A stretch of 8,394 nucleotides of DNA from Chloroflexota bacterium (GCA_015661135.1 JACVXW010000045.1:1-8394); one strand, 5' to 3'; shown: positions 1 to 6,217, numbered from the stretch's first letter. Numbers and translations are program-made. The notes: generated by a model from the sequence alone, not told the origin.

Positions 1-2
1 TG

Positions 3-65
3 CAGGAGCTCGGCGTGACGGATCTGCCCGAAGTCTATCCAGCCCACACGTTCGTCTCGGCCTGA
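3..65 (+). CDS. Possible C-terminal end of a gene entering from the left edge
   Basis: The frame starting at base 3 reads QELGVTDLPEVYPAHTFVSA and stops at TGA 63-65. Most of its codons end in G or C, as expected for a real gene in this genome. I do not recognise the family. From about base 62 the codon pattern switches to the frame one base back, which stays open to TGA 140-142 and reads STRDDLLRVLTALPAQTAAG at its end. The true gene may therefore continue to base 142, with one base lost near the junction. It converges on the vapC stop, with no visible terminator between. Only 20 residues are visible before the stop, so the call is weak. Confidence 0.3.
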   Translation, partial: QELGVTDLPEVYPAHTFVSA

Positions 66-177
66 CAGCGCGAGGCTTTTCCACCCGCGACGATCTCCTG
101 CGGGTCCTGACCGCCTTGCCCGCACAGACGGCGGCGGGGTGAGGGCGTTGTGGGAGTTGCGAATCGCCGTACTTAGG

Positions 178-726
178 TCAGGCTTTGGTCACGGCGGCCG
201 CCCGCCGGATCCCGGCGCGCATCGACGAGAGATATGAAGCCGCGCTGGAGTAGTCCGGCCAGGTGACCTTGCTGGGCGACCCGTAGCCGGCCCTCTCCTC
301 GGACAGGCGGCGCGGCGAGTACGCTCCGGAATCGAGACGCGGTCCCGCGGCCTGCCCCAGCGCCCGATCCATGGTCGCGAGATCGGCGTCTAGCGATTCC
401 GCAAGTGCCAGATAGGCGGCGTCATAGGTCGACAGCCCGAACCGCTCGGCGCGGTCGAGGGCGAGGACGACGATCGGCCGGTCGAGAGCAACGGTGTCGG
501 CGATGACGTCGTCGAGTACGTGGAGGGCTTCCAGCACTTCACGGCCGGCGTATCCGTGCCGTCTGATCAGCGCATTCGAGACCTCGAGCCAGAAATGATC
601 CGGCACGATTATCCGGCGACTCGCCTGGAGCCAGGCGGCGGCCGCGCGCCGCCATTGATCCGACTCGTCCTCGCCGTGGACCAACGGAAGGGCAACCGAA
701 GCATCGAGGACGATCGGCCTGCTCAT
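178..726 (-). CDS. vapC: VapC-type PIN-domain toxin (ribonuclease)
   Basis: This is the toxin of a type II toxin-antitoxin pair. Family members are Mg2+-dependent RNases that cut tRNA or rRNA when the antitoxin is lost. The PIN fold spans about residues 4-130 of 182. Its four acidic positions are all visible: D8 (in VLDAS), E48 (in WLEVSNAL), D102 (in TYDAAYLALA) and D120 (in ATMDRAL). The frame is open for 33 more residues upstream, but the ATG at 726 is chosen because the PIN strand begins right after it and because ATGA overlaps the vapB stop by 4 bases, which implies translational coupling. No promoter of its own is seen, so expression depends on vapB. A tail of about 50 residues after the PIN domain makes it longer than the usual 130-140 aa. 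The family is clear, but the RNA target cannot be read from sequence. Confidence 0.9.
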   Translation of the reverse strand: MSRPIVLDASVALPLVHGEDESDQWRRAAAAWLQASRRIIVPDHFWLEVSNALIRRHGYAGREVLEALHVLDDVIADTVALDRPIVVLALDRAERFGLSTYDAAYLALAESLDADLATMDRALGQAAGPRLDSGAYSPRRLSEERAGYGSPSKVTWPDYSSAASYLSSMRAGIRRAAAVTKA

Positions 727-1085
727 CGTCGGGGCTCGCGTTGGTCGCCGCCCAGCTCGTCCAGCGAACGACCCGCCGCCTCGGCGATCCGATCCGTCCG
801 AGCCTCTCGCTCGCGCTGGATCCATTCCGCCGTGGTCAAGCCGTCGTCGGGGACCGGGTACTGGCGGGCCATTCGCTCGCGGAACTCGTCGAGCCGGTCG
901 AGCGCAGCCAGGCCTCGCTGGACCCGGGCCTCTGTGCCCTCGTCCAGTCGCTGCGCGGCCTCCGGCGTGACCAGGACTGCCATCGGCCGGCCATCGCGCT
1001 CGATTGCGATCCGCTCACCGGCCGCGGCCGCATCCAGGATCTCGCCGAGTCGCCTGCGCAGGTCCATCGAGGTCACGGTTCTCAT
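723..1085 (-). CDS. vapB: Phd/YefM-type antitoxin of the vapBC pair
   Basis: This 120-residue antitoxin should bind and inhibit the neighbouring PIN toxin and repress its own operon. The N-terminal half (residues 1-50) has the Phd/YefM pattern: MRTVTSMDLRRRLGEILD, then AAAAGERIAIERDGRPMAVLV, which is the helix, acidic turn and beta-strand arrangement that forms the DNA-binding dimer. The C-terminal half (about 60-120) is charged and helical, as expected for the toxin-wrapping part, and carries WIQREREARTDRIAEAAG. The ATG at 1085 is chosen because it fits the family start and lies 8 bases after a TATGAT box. An internal ATG at codon 7 (1067) is the alternative. The stop overlaps the vapC start (ATGA). 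The operon is downstream of the acyl-CoA ligase on the same strand, but it has its own promoter in the 46-base gap. Confidence 0.88.
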   Translation of the reverse strand: MRTVTSMDLRRRLGEILDAAAAGERIAIERDGRPMAVLVTPEAAQRLDEGTEARVQRGLAALDRLDEFRERMARQYPVPDDGLTTAEWIQREREARTDRIAEAAGRSLDELGGDQREPRR

Positions 1086-1108
1086 GGTCGAGCATCATAG
1101 TCGACCAT
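1084..1108. promoter_or_regulatory. Putative VapB operator (8-bp perfect inverted repeat)
   Basis: ATGGTCGA (1084-1091) and its exact reverse complement TCGACCAT (1101-1108) are separated by 9 bases. The spacer contains the vapBC -10 box, and one arm touches the vapB start codon. Repressor binding here would block both RNA polymerase and the start of the leaderless message. Palindromes at this place are the usual autoregulation sites of Phd/VapB antitoxins. That VapB binds this one is an inference from position. Confidence 0.62.
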
Positions 1109-1121
1109 CATCATCGGTCAA
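1094..1121 (-). promoter_or_regulatory. Promoter of vapBC (leaderless)
   Basis: On the minus strand a TTGACC -35 hexamer (1121-1116) and a TATGAT -10 hexamer (1099-1094) are separated by 16 bases. This is the best sigma-70-type match in the window. The -10 ends 8 bases before the vapB ATG (1085), so transcription should start at or next to the start codon, leaving no 5' leader. No Shine-Dalgarno sequence is present. The promoter begins just past the stop of the upstream ligase gene (1132). Confidence 0.72.
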
Positions 1122-1131
1122 GGAGCGCCAG

Positions 1132-3126
1132 TCACGTCGAGCCGCTTCCCAGGCTCGCGATCGCCACGACGGTGGATGGATCGTCCAGCGCGCTGAGGTC
1201 GCCGGGATCCAGTCCCAGGAAGGCGGCCCGGACCACCCGCCGCATGACCTTGCCGGAGCGCGTCTTGGGGAGCGCTCGCACGACCACGACGAGGTCCGGC
1301 TTGAGGGCCTTGCCGAGCTCGCGGGTGACCGCGGCCGCGATCTCCGCCCGGAGCGCGACCGTGTCCGCGATCCCCGGAGCGAGGACGCAGAAGACGGCGA
1401 TCGACTCGCCCTTGACCGCGTGCGGCAGCCCGACGGCCGCCGCTTCGACGACTGCCGGATGGCCGACCGCCGCGCTCTCCACCTCGGCCGGTCCCACGCG
1501 CTTGCCGGCGACCTTGAGCGTGTCGTCGGAGCGGCCCTGGATGTACCAGTAGCCGTCGGCATCGATCAGGGCCCAGTCGCCGTGGACCCAGACCCCTGGG
1601 AAGCGGGACCAGTAGGTCTCGAGATAGCGGTCACGGTCCCCCCAGAAGCCGCGGGTCATGCCGGGCAGCGGCTGCCGGATCACGAGCTCGCCAACGGCGC
1701 CGCGAACCGGGTTCCCCTCCGCGTCCACGACGTCTGCGGCGACGCCGACATTCGGGCCGGCAAACGACGTGGGCCGGACCGGCGTGATCAGGTTGCCGGC
1801 CACGATCCCGCCCGAGACCTCGGTCCCACCGCTGTAATTGACGATCGGGCAACGGCCCTCCCCGACCTCGCGGAAGAACCACCACCACGGGTCAGGGTTC
1901 CACGGCTCCCCGGTGGAGCCGAGCACGCGCAGCGAAGATCGGTCATGGGATCGAACCGGCTCCGTACCGTGCGGAATCAGGGCGCGAATGACGGTCGGGC
2001 TCAGGCCCAGGTGGGTGACTCGGTGGCGCGCCACGATCTGCCAGAGCCGGTCCGGGCCGGGATGGTCCGGCGTTCCTTCGTAGATCACCAGCCGCGCACC
2101 CAGGATCAGCGCCCCGGAGATCGCCCACGGGCCCATCATCCAGCCGAGATCGGTGAACCAGAACATGGCCTCGCCCGCGCGCAGGTCAAAGCTGTGGGCG
2201 AGATCCTGCGCCGCCTTGATCGGGAAACCGCCGTGCACGTGGACCGCTCCCTTGGGCCGGCCCGACGTACCCGACGTGTAGATGACCATGTACGGGGTCT
2301 CGGGATCGGTCTCCACGCGCTCGGGGGCAGGCTCCCCGGCCGCAGCGGCGATTGCCTCGTGCCACCAGCGGTCGCGGGCCTCATCCCACTGGCTCTCCGG
2401 CGCTCGATCCCCGAGCCGTCGGACGACAAGGACGCGGCGGACGGTCGGTGCGGCCGCCACGGCCTCGTCGGCCGCTGCCTTCAGGGCCACGACGTTGCCT
2501 CGACGCAGGAACCCGTCCGCGGTGATGAGCAGGGTCGCCTCGAAGTCCGTCAGTCGCGAGGCAATGGCCGGCGGCCCGTAGCCGGAGAAGATCGGCGTGA
2601 AGATCGCCCGCAGCAGGCCGAGCGCGAAGACCGCGACCACCGTTTCGGGCAGCATCGGCATGAGGATGCCGACACGAGCGCCGGGCCCAATGCCCTCGCC
2701 TACGAGCATCGCGGCTGCGCGATCTACCTCGTCACGGAGCTCCCGCGCAGTCCAACGGCGGACCTCGCCGTCCTCGCCCTCCCAGGTGAGCGCCTCGCCG
2801 TCCGGTTCGCGCCGCGCACGCGGATCGATCGCCGCAGCGGCGTGATTGAAGGCGCCACCTGTCCACCATCGCGTCCATTCGGGGCCGCGCGACGCGTCCT
2901 GAACCGCGGCCGGGCGCCGTTGCCACGGGATCGCGAGGTCGTCCGCTGCCGCACCCCAGAACCAGGCCGGATCGGCGGCTGCGCGCGCCTGCAGCGCGAT
3001 CAGGTCCGGCATCCCCGACGTCCTCACGAATTCGGCCAGCCGGCTACGGCGCAAGTCGTCCGGGGAGGGGCGCCAGGCGGCGTCGGGGACGTCGCGGCCG
3101 AAGACCGGCCAGTCGGGCGCGGGCAC
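1132..3126 (-). CDS. AMP-forming acyl-CoA synthetase, acetyl-CoA synthetase-like
   Basis: This cytoplasmic enzyme should activate a carboxylic acid with ATP and CoA through an acyl-adenylate. It has 664 residues, close to the usual Acs length. Visible parts are an Acs-type N-terminal cap (about 30-105), the ATP loop YTSGTSGRPKG (283-293), the FTDLGWMMGPW segment (324-334), YSGGTE (431-436), HGDW (515-518), the hinge GRSDDTLKVAGKR (531-543) and PKTRSGK (620-626), whose K626 is the adenylation lysine and the residue that is acetyl-regulated in Acs enzymes. The acetate-limiting Trp of true Acs (WWQTE) is replaced by Gly433, so a larger acyl substrate is likely. The GTG start is used because an in-frame TAG lies three codons upstream (3136-3138), no ATG lies between, and a TAGCAT box sits 6 bases before it. 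It is divergent from the lipoprotein gene. Plant AAE17/18-type synthetases look similar in motif style. The family is certain, the substrate unknown. Confidence 0.9.
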   Translation of the reverse strand: MPAPDWPVFGRDVPDAAWRPSPDDLRRSRLAEFVRTSGMPDLIALQARAAADPAWFWGAAADDLAIPWQRRPAAVQDASRGPEWTRWWTGGAFNHAAAAIDPRARREPDGEALTWEGEDGEVRRWTARELRDEVDRAAAMLVGEGIGPGARVGILMPMLPETVVAVFALGLLRAIFTPIFSGYGPPAIASRLTDFEATLLITADGFLRRGNVVALKAAADEAVAAAPTVRRVLVVRRLGDRAPESQWDEARDRWWHEAIAAAAGEPAPERVETDPETPYMVIYTSGTSGRPKGAVHVHGGFPIKAAQDLAHSFDLRAGEAMFWFTDLGWMMGPWAISGALILGARLVIYEGTPDHPGPDRLWQIVARHRVTHLGLSPTVIRALIPHGTEPVRSHDRSSLRVLGSTGEPWNPDPWWWFFREVGEGRCPIVNYSGGTEVSGGIVAGNLITPVRPTSFAGPNVGVAADVVDAEGNPVRGAVGELVIRQPLPGMTRGFWGDRDRYLETYWSRFPGVWVHGDWALIDADGYWYIQGRSDDTLKVAGKRVGPAEVESAAVGHPAVVEAAAVGLPHAVKGESIAVFCVLAPGIADTVALRAEIAAAVTRELGKALKPDLVVVVRALPKTRSGKVMRRVVRAAFLGLDPGDLSALDDPSTVVAIASLGSGST

Positions 3127-3132
3127 GGGCCG

Positions 3133-3138
3133 ATGCTA
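3133..3138 (-). promoter_or_regulatory. -10 box of the acyl-CoA synthetase gene (leaderless)
   Basis: TAGCAT on the minus strand ends 6 bases before the GTG start at 3126. No clear -35 hexamer and no Shine-Dalgarno sequence are seen. The spacing matches the other start sites in the window and supports the GTG as the true start. Confidence 0.55.
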
Positions 3139-3192
3139 GCACGGGGTCGCGGCCGCCTCGGGAAGGCGCCGCGGTACGCCTCGGGCGCGCTT

Positions 3193-3203
3193 AGCGGCCC
3201 GCT
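3193..3203. repeat. Short palindrome in the divergent ligase/lipoprotein promoter region
   Basis: AGCGG (3193-3197) and CCGCT (3199-3203) form a perfect 5-bp inverted repeat around one base. It ends 4 bases before the -10 box of the lipoprotein gene, where a regulator could block the promoter. In DNA this GC-rich a chance palindrome is also likely. Confidence 0.25.
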
Positions 3204-3207
3204 GCGG

Positions 3208-3213
3208 TAGCCT
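3208..3213 (+). promoter_or_regulatory. -10 box of the lipoprotein gene (leaderless)
   Basis: TAGCCT ends 6 bases before the ATG at 3220. The same hexamer precedes the regulator gene at 5287. No Shine-Dalgarno sequence lies between box and start, so the message should begin at or next to the ATG. Confidence 0.6.
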
Positions 3214-3219
3214 CGCGAC

Positions 3220-3723
3220 ATGGGATTCCCCGACTTCTCGCTGCGTCGGCGGCGTGCCCGCACCCGCCCCGTGCGGCGGTTGACTGCGACGCTCGGGTCG
3301 CTTGCCATCCTCCTTGCGGGCTGCGGAGCGATTCTCGAGTCGCCGCCCGAGCCGACGCCGCTGGACTTTCCCGGAATCGCCGGTGAGATCGCCAACCGGG
3401 GCGTGGACCTGGCCCGGATCGTCTCGGGTGACGACGGCTGTGACGACGCCACGCTGACCGCGACGGCGATCGGCTTCGACGCGACGGGCCTCGGGATGGA
3501 TACGCCGACCCGACTCCGCGTCTACATCTTCCGGACCGGCGAGACGTATGACCGTCGAAGGCCGGATGTCGATGCCTGCGTGGCCGCCTGGGTCGCGGAT
3601 CCGGCCACCGCGGAGTTCATCGACGCACGCCCGTTCGTGATCGTTGGTCAGGGCCCATGGACGGACGAATTCAAGGCGGCGATCCGCGAAGCCATGATCG
3701 TCGCGGCCGGCAACGGCGGCTGA
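3220..3723 (+). CDS. Small lipoprotein of unknown function
   Basis: I do not recognise the family. The 167-residue product has a lipoprotein signal: an Arg-rich n-region (residues 9-20), a hydrophobic core (LTATLGSLAILLAG) and a lipobox LAGC with lipidation expected at C35. It should be anchored to the outer face of the cytoplasmic membrane. A Pro-rich linker (41-51) leads to a mature domain with two further cysteines, C74 and C120, which could form a disulfide outside the cell, and a conserved-looking stretch around VIVGQGPW (140-147). The ATG is supported by TAGCCT 6 bases upstream. It is divergent from the acyl-CoA ligase and convergent with the dehydrogenase, with no operon partner. Its function cannot be inferred from the neighbours. 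Confidence 0.83.
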   Translation: MGFPDFSLRRRRARTRPVRRLTATLGSLAILLAGCGAILESPPEPTPLDFPGIAGEIANRGVDLARIVSGDDGCDDATLTATAIGFDATGLGMDTPTRLRVYIFRTGETYDRRRPDVDACVAAWVADPATAEFIDARPFVIVGQGPWTDEFKAAIREAMIVAAGNGG

Positions 3724-4061
3724 GCGCGAGGCAGTAGCCCAGATCCGGCCCGTCCCTCCGGAAGCGCGCCGTGCCCTACCCCATTTCGGTTTCCTGGCCA
3801 ATGCTCCAACGGAGAGCGTTGCGCGGGTCTGAGCCCGATCGCGGGGGCCGCCGCAGGCTGAGATGGTTGCCGGATGACGGCCGCCACGTTCGGCGACCTC
3901 GATGCGACAGGTTGAATCTGGCCGGCGACGGCTCACGATGCCCCGGCTCGGCCGCCGCTATCCGGTTAGTGCTCCGGTAGCGGTCATTGGCCAGGAAGCG
4001 GGCCGTCGCGGGCTGGCGCCCGCCGCTTGGCGCCCGCAACGGGACGCGCTACACCGATCCG
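3724..4061. other. Gene-free region between convergent genes
   Basis: These 338 bases separate the stops of the lipoprotein gene and the acyl-CoA dehydrogenase. Frames open here on both strands are short and Arg/Pro/Gly-rich and do not resemble a protein family. I see no tRNA, no T-run terminator and no promoter clearly tied to a gene. The only structured part is the GC-rich hairpin and direct-repeat block near the dehydrogenase end. A small RNA or a decayed gene cannot be excluded. Confidence 0.5.
4008..4037. repeat. GC-rich hairpin with a duplicated arm, 3' of the dehydrogenase gene
   Basis: GCGGGC (4008-4013) and GCCCGC (4018-4023) form a 6-bp stem around the loop TGGC. The unit TGGCGCCCGC occurs at 4014-4023 and again at 4028-4037, so the left arm could pair with either copy. 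On the minus strand this block lies 25-54 bases after the dehydrogenase stop, a fitting place for transcription to pause or stop. There is no U-tract, so intrinsic termination is not shown. Confidence 0.4.
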
Positions 4062-5228
4062 CTAGACGATCTTCAAGCCCAGGATCCGGCGCGCGATGAC
4101 GAGGCGCTGGATCTCGCTGGTCCCCTCCCCGATCTCGGTCAGCTTGGCATCGCGCATGAACCGCTCCACGGGGAAGTCGGTGACGTAGCCGTAGCCGCCG
4201 TGGACCTGGATGGCGGCGTTCGTGGCACGGCTGGAGACCTCGGACGCGAAGAGCTTGGCCTGGGCCGCGACGAGCGCGTAGTCCCGGCCCTGGTCCTTGA
4301 GCCAGGCCGCCTTCCAGACGAGCGAACGGGCGGCCTCGATCTCGGTCGCCATGTCGGCGATCATGAAGGCAACGCCCTGGAACGAGCCGATCGGCCGGCC
4401 GAACTGCTCCCGAGTCCGGGCGTAGGGCACGGCGGCATCAAGCGCCGCCTGGGCGAGCCCCACGGCGAGCGCGCCGATGCTGATCCGCCCGCCGTCCAGG
4501 ATCCTGAGAAACGTCCGGAAGCCTTCCCCGCGTCCGCCCAGCATGTTGAACACCGGGACGCGGCAGTCGTCGAAGAACAGCTCGCCGGTCGCCGACGCGT
4601 GGAGACCCAGCTTGTCCTCCAGTCGTCCCACGCGAAAGCCGGGCGTGTCCGCCGGGACGATGAACGCGCTGATCTCGGCCGAGCCGTCGTCCTTCGAACC
4701 GGTTCGTGCCGTGACGATGTACGTTCCGGCCTGGCCGGCATTCGTGATGAACCGCTTGCCGCCGTCGATCACCCACGAACCACCGTCCGGCCCGTCTTCG
4801 TGGCGCGCCGTGGTCCGCGTCCCCCCGGCATCCGAGCCCGCGCCCGGCTCCGTCAGGCCGTAGGCGCCCAACACGCGACCGCTCGCCATCGGGACGAGGA
4901 ACCTCGCCTTTTGCGCGGCCGATCCGGCCAGGTGGAGCGGCCCGCAGCCGAGCGAGGTGTGGGCCGCGACGATCAGGCCGAGCGAACCCCAGACACGACC
5001 GATCTCCTCGATCGCGATCGCATACGCGAGGGTGTCCAGGCCGGCTCCGCCCTCGTCCAGCGGGATCGGAATGCCGAGCCAGCCCATCTCGCCGAGCCGC
5101 GCAACGACCTCCGAGGGAAACCGGCGCTCCCGCTCGTGCGCCCCGACGACCGGCGCGACCTCGCGCTCCATGAAGTCCCGGACGGTCGAGCGGAGCAGGG
5201 CGTGCTCCGTGGAGAGATCCAGGTCCAT
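4062..5228 (-). CDS. Acyl-CoA dehydrogenase
   Basis: This FAD enzyme oxidises acyl-CoA to 2-enoyl-CoA and passes electrons to electron-transfer flavoprotein. It serves beta-oxidation or branched-chain amino acid breakdown in the cytoplasm. The 388 residues match the short/medium-chain family. The helical N-domain (1-120) is followed by signature AYGLTEPGAGSD (122-133), a middle beta-domain with the flavin-contacting FITNAG (160-165), and the C-terminal helical domain with RTREQFGRPIG (271-281), QVHGGYGY (341-348) and EGTSEIQRL (368-376). E368 is the expected catalytic base. The frame is open 88 codons further upstream, but the ATG at 5228 is chosen because the protein fold starts there, TACGCT lies 6 bases before it, and the upstream extension overlaps the divergent regulator. 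Chain length preference is not clear. Shared control with the SufR-like neighbour is plausible. Confidence 0.95.
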   Translation of the reverse strand: MDLDLSTEHALLRSTVRDFMEREVAPVVGAHERERRFPSEVVARLGEMGWLGIPIPLDEGGAGLDTLAYAIAIEEIGRVWGSLGLIVAAHTSLGCGPLHLAGSAAQKARFLVPMASGRVLGAYGLTEPGAGSDAGGTRTTARHEDGPDGGSWVIDGGKRFITNAGQAGTYIVTARTGSKDDGSAEISAFIVPADTPGFRVGRLEDKLGLHASATGELFFDDCRVPVFNMLGGRGEGFRTFLRILDGGRISIGALAVGLAQAALDAAVPYARTREQFGRPIGSFQGVAFMIADMATEIEAARSLVWKAAWLKDQGRDYALVAAQAKLFASEVSSRATNAAIQVHGGYGYVTDFPVERFMRDAKLTEIGEGTSEIQRLVIARRILGLKIV

Positions 5229-5234
5229 CGCCGG

Positions 5235-5240
5235 AGCGTA
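5235..5240 (-). promoter_or_regulatory. -10 box of the acyl-CoA dehydrogenase gene (leaderless)
   Basis: TACGCT on the minus strand ends 6 bases before the ATG at 5228. It is framed by a 5-bp inverted repeat, GCCGG (5230-5234) and CCGGC (5244-5248), 9 bases apart, which could be a weak operator. No -35 hexamer or Shine-Dalgarno sequence is seen. Confidence 0.55.
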
Positions 5241-5273
5241 GCACCGGCTCAGACCGGCGGCGGCGTTTCCTGC

Positions 5274-5279
5274 TAGCCT
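5274..5279 (+). promoter_or_regulatory. -10 box of the SufR-like regulator gene (leaderless)
   Basis: TAGCCT ends 7 bases before the ATG at 5287. It lies 33 bases from the divergent dehydrogenase -10 box, so the two promoters share one short region and a protein bound between them could affect both. Confidence 0.58.
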
Positions 5280-5286
5280 CCCACCG

Positions 5287-6036
5287 ATGTCGGAGCCCGT
5301 CCCGAACGCCGGCCCCGAGCCGCGCGACAGCGTCGCCGTCTCAACCTTCGGGCGCGCGCCCGTGAACGGCAACGGAGACGGCGCGAGCGGGCACTCTGCC
5401 TCGAGCCTCCGCCGGGCGATCCTCGTCAACCTGCGACAGGACGGACCGATGTCGCCCGACAGCCTGGCTGGCCATCTCGGGGCGAGCCGCACCGGTGTTC
5501 TCCAGCAGCTGCACGCGCTCGAGCAAGCTGGTCTCGTTGCTTACTCGATCGAGCGCCACGGGGTAGGCCGGCCGCGACACCTCTACGACGTGACGCCGGA
5601 TGCTCAGACCCTCTTCCCGGCCGACTACGACGGATTCGCGGCCGGGCTCATCGAGGCGATCGAAGCCGTCGGCGGCGTTACCCTCGTCGAGGAGGTCTTC
5701 GCGGCGCGGCGGCGTCAGATGGGCACCCGGCTGCGCGAGCGGCTCGCCGCACGTGTACCAGCCGGGGCGCCGCTCATCGATCGGGTCCGGGAGCTCGCCG
5801 TCATTCAGGACGGGGCCGGCTACCTGGCGGAGGCCGTGGTCGGCTCGGACGGCACGATCCGCCTCCGAGAGCACAACTGCGCGATCTTCCACCTCGCCCG
5901 CGAGACCAGCTCATGCTGCGAGGCCGAGCTCGCCCTGTTCAGCGAGGTCCTGGGCGCCGACGTCGTCCGCGAGACGCACATCGCATCGGGCGGGCGATCC
6001 TGCACGTACCGCGTGGAACCCCGCGCCGGCGACTGA
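5287..6036 (+). CDS. SufR-like winged-helix regulator with putative Fe-S-binding cysteines
   Basis: This looks like a DNA-binding regulator of the SufR branch of the ArsR/DeoR-type winged-helix proteins, which sense iron-sulfur status through a C-terminal cluster. The 249 residues hold a low-complexity N-terminal extension (1-38), a helix-turn-helix (about 41-90, with MSPDSLAGHLGASRTGVLQQL) and a wing with GRPRHLYDVT (94-103). A helical middle part (about 112-180) is followed by a C-terminal region with REHNC (C198), CCEAE (C210, C211) and GRSCTYRV (C239). C198, C211 and C239 sit at spacings X12 and X27, in the sequence context typical of the SufR C-terminus. A fourth cysteine near position 225 is absent. 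SufR genes usually head a suf operon, but none is visible here. The divergent partner is an acyl-CoA dehydrogenase. The ATG is supported by TAGCCT 7 bases upstream. The fold is sure, cluster binding is inferred. Confidence 0.82.
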   Translation: MSEPVPNAGPEPRDSVAVSTFGRAPVNGNGDGASGHSASSLRRAILVNLRQDGPMSPDSLAGHLGASRTGVLQQLHALEQAGLVAYSIERHGVGRPRHLYDVTPDAQTLFPADYDGFAAGLIEAIEAVGGVTLVEEVFAARRRQMGTRLRERLAARVPAGAPLIDRVRELAVIQDGAGYLAEAVVGSDGTIRLREHNCAIFHLARETSSCCEAELALFSEVLGADVVRETHIASGGRSCTYRVEPRAGD

Positions 6037-6086
6037 TCTGCGCGCGGCAGGCCGTGCGGGCGCACCCGGAGAAAGCCGCTGCGGGG

Positions 6087-6157
6087 TATGCACCTCGGCG
6101 GAATAGTGGCGCCTCGGCTTCGACCGCCGGCGAGCCGATATGCCGGCGAGGTGCATA
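6087..6157. repeat. 71-base interrupted inverted repeat between convergent genes
   Basis: TATGCACCTCGGCGG (6087-6101) matches the reverse complement of CCGGCGAGGTGCATA (6143-6157) at 14 of 15 positions. Inside it, ATA-type pairs (6103-6105 with 6139-6141) and TCGGCT/AGCCGA (6114-6119 with 6133-6138) extend the fold to a long stem with a 13-base loop. It sits 50 bases after the regulator stop and 60 bases before the deaminase stop. It could act as a bidirectional terminator, an mRNA end stabiliser, or a small transposon relic (both ends are TA). No U-tract follows on either strand. Confidence 0.72.
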
Positions 6158-6217
6158 GGCGAGAGAGATGTTCCGGCTCTGCGGGACTGCGCTGCGTCTG
6201 CGGACCGCCGAGCCCTG

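Noticed and set aside
520..3210. Very long plus-strand open frame (about 896 codons) opposite vapB and the ligase gene
   Set aside because: It lies antisense to genes with clear family motifs, and its product is Arg/Asp/Gly-rich without any recognisable domain. High GC3 on the minus strand removes stops from this frame.
3771..3980. Small plus-strand open frame in the gene-free region
   Set aside because: Its composition is Arg-rich and shadow-like, and no TANNNT box at the local spacing or family resemblance supports it.
4030..4085. tRNA-like look of the minus-strand sequence around the dehydrogenase stop
   Set aside because: The stretch resembling a tRNA 5' arm is the last codons and stop of the dehydrogenase. 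No acceptor pairing or T-arm consensus is found.
3987..5276. Plus-strand open frame of about 429 codons opposite the dehydrogenase
   Set aside because: It is a shadow of a gene with complete acyl-CoA dehydrogenase signatures, and its own translation has low-complexity composition.
5229..5286. SufR-type operator of the cyanobacterial form (CAAC-N6-GTTG)
   Set aside because: No such sequence is present in the divergent intergenic region. Only a short GC inverted repeat is seen.
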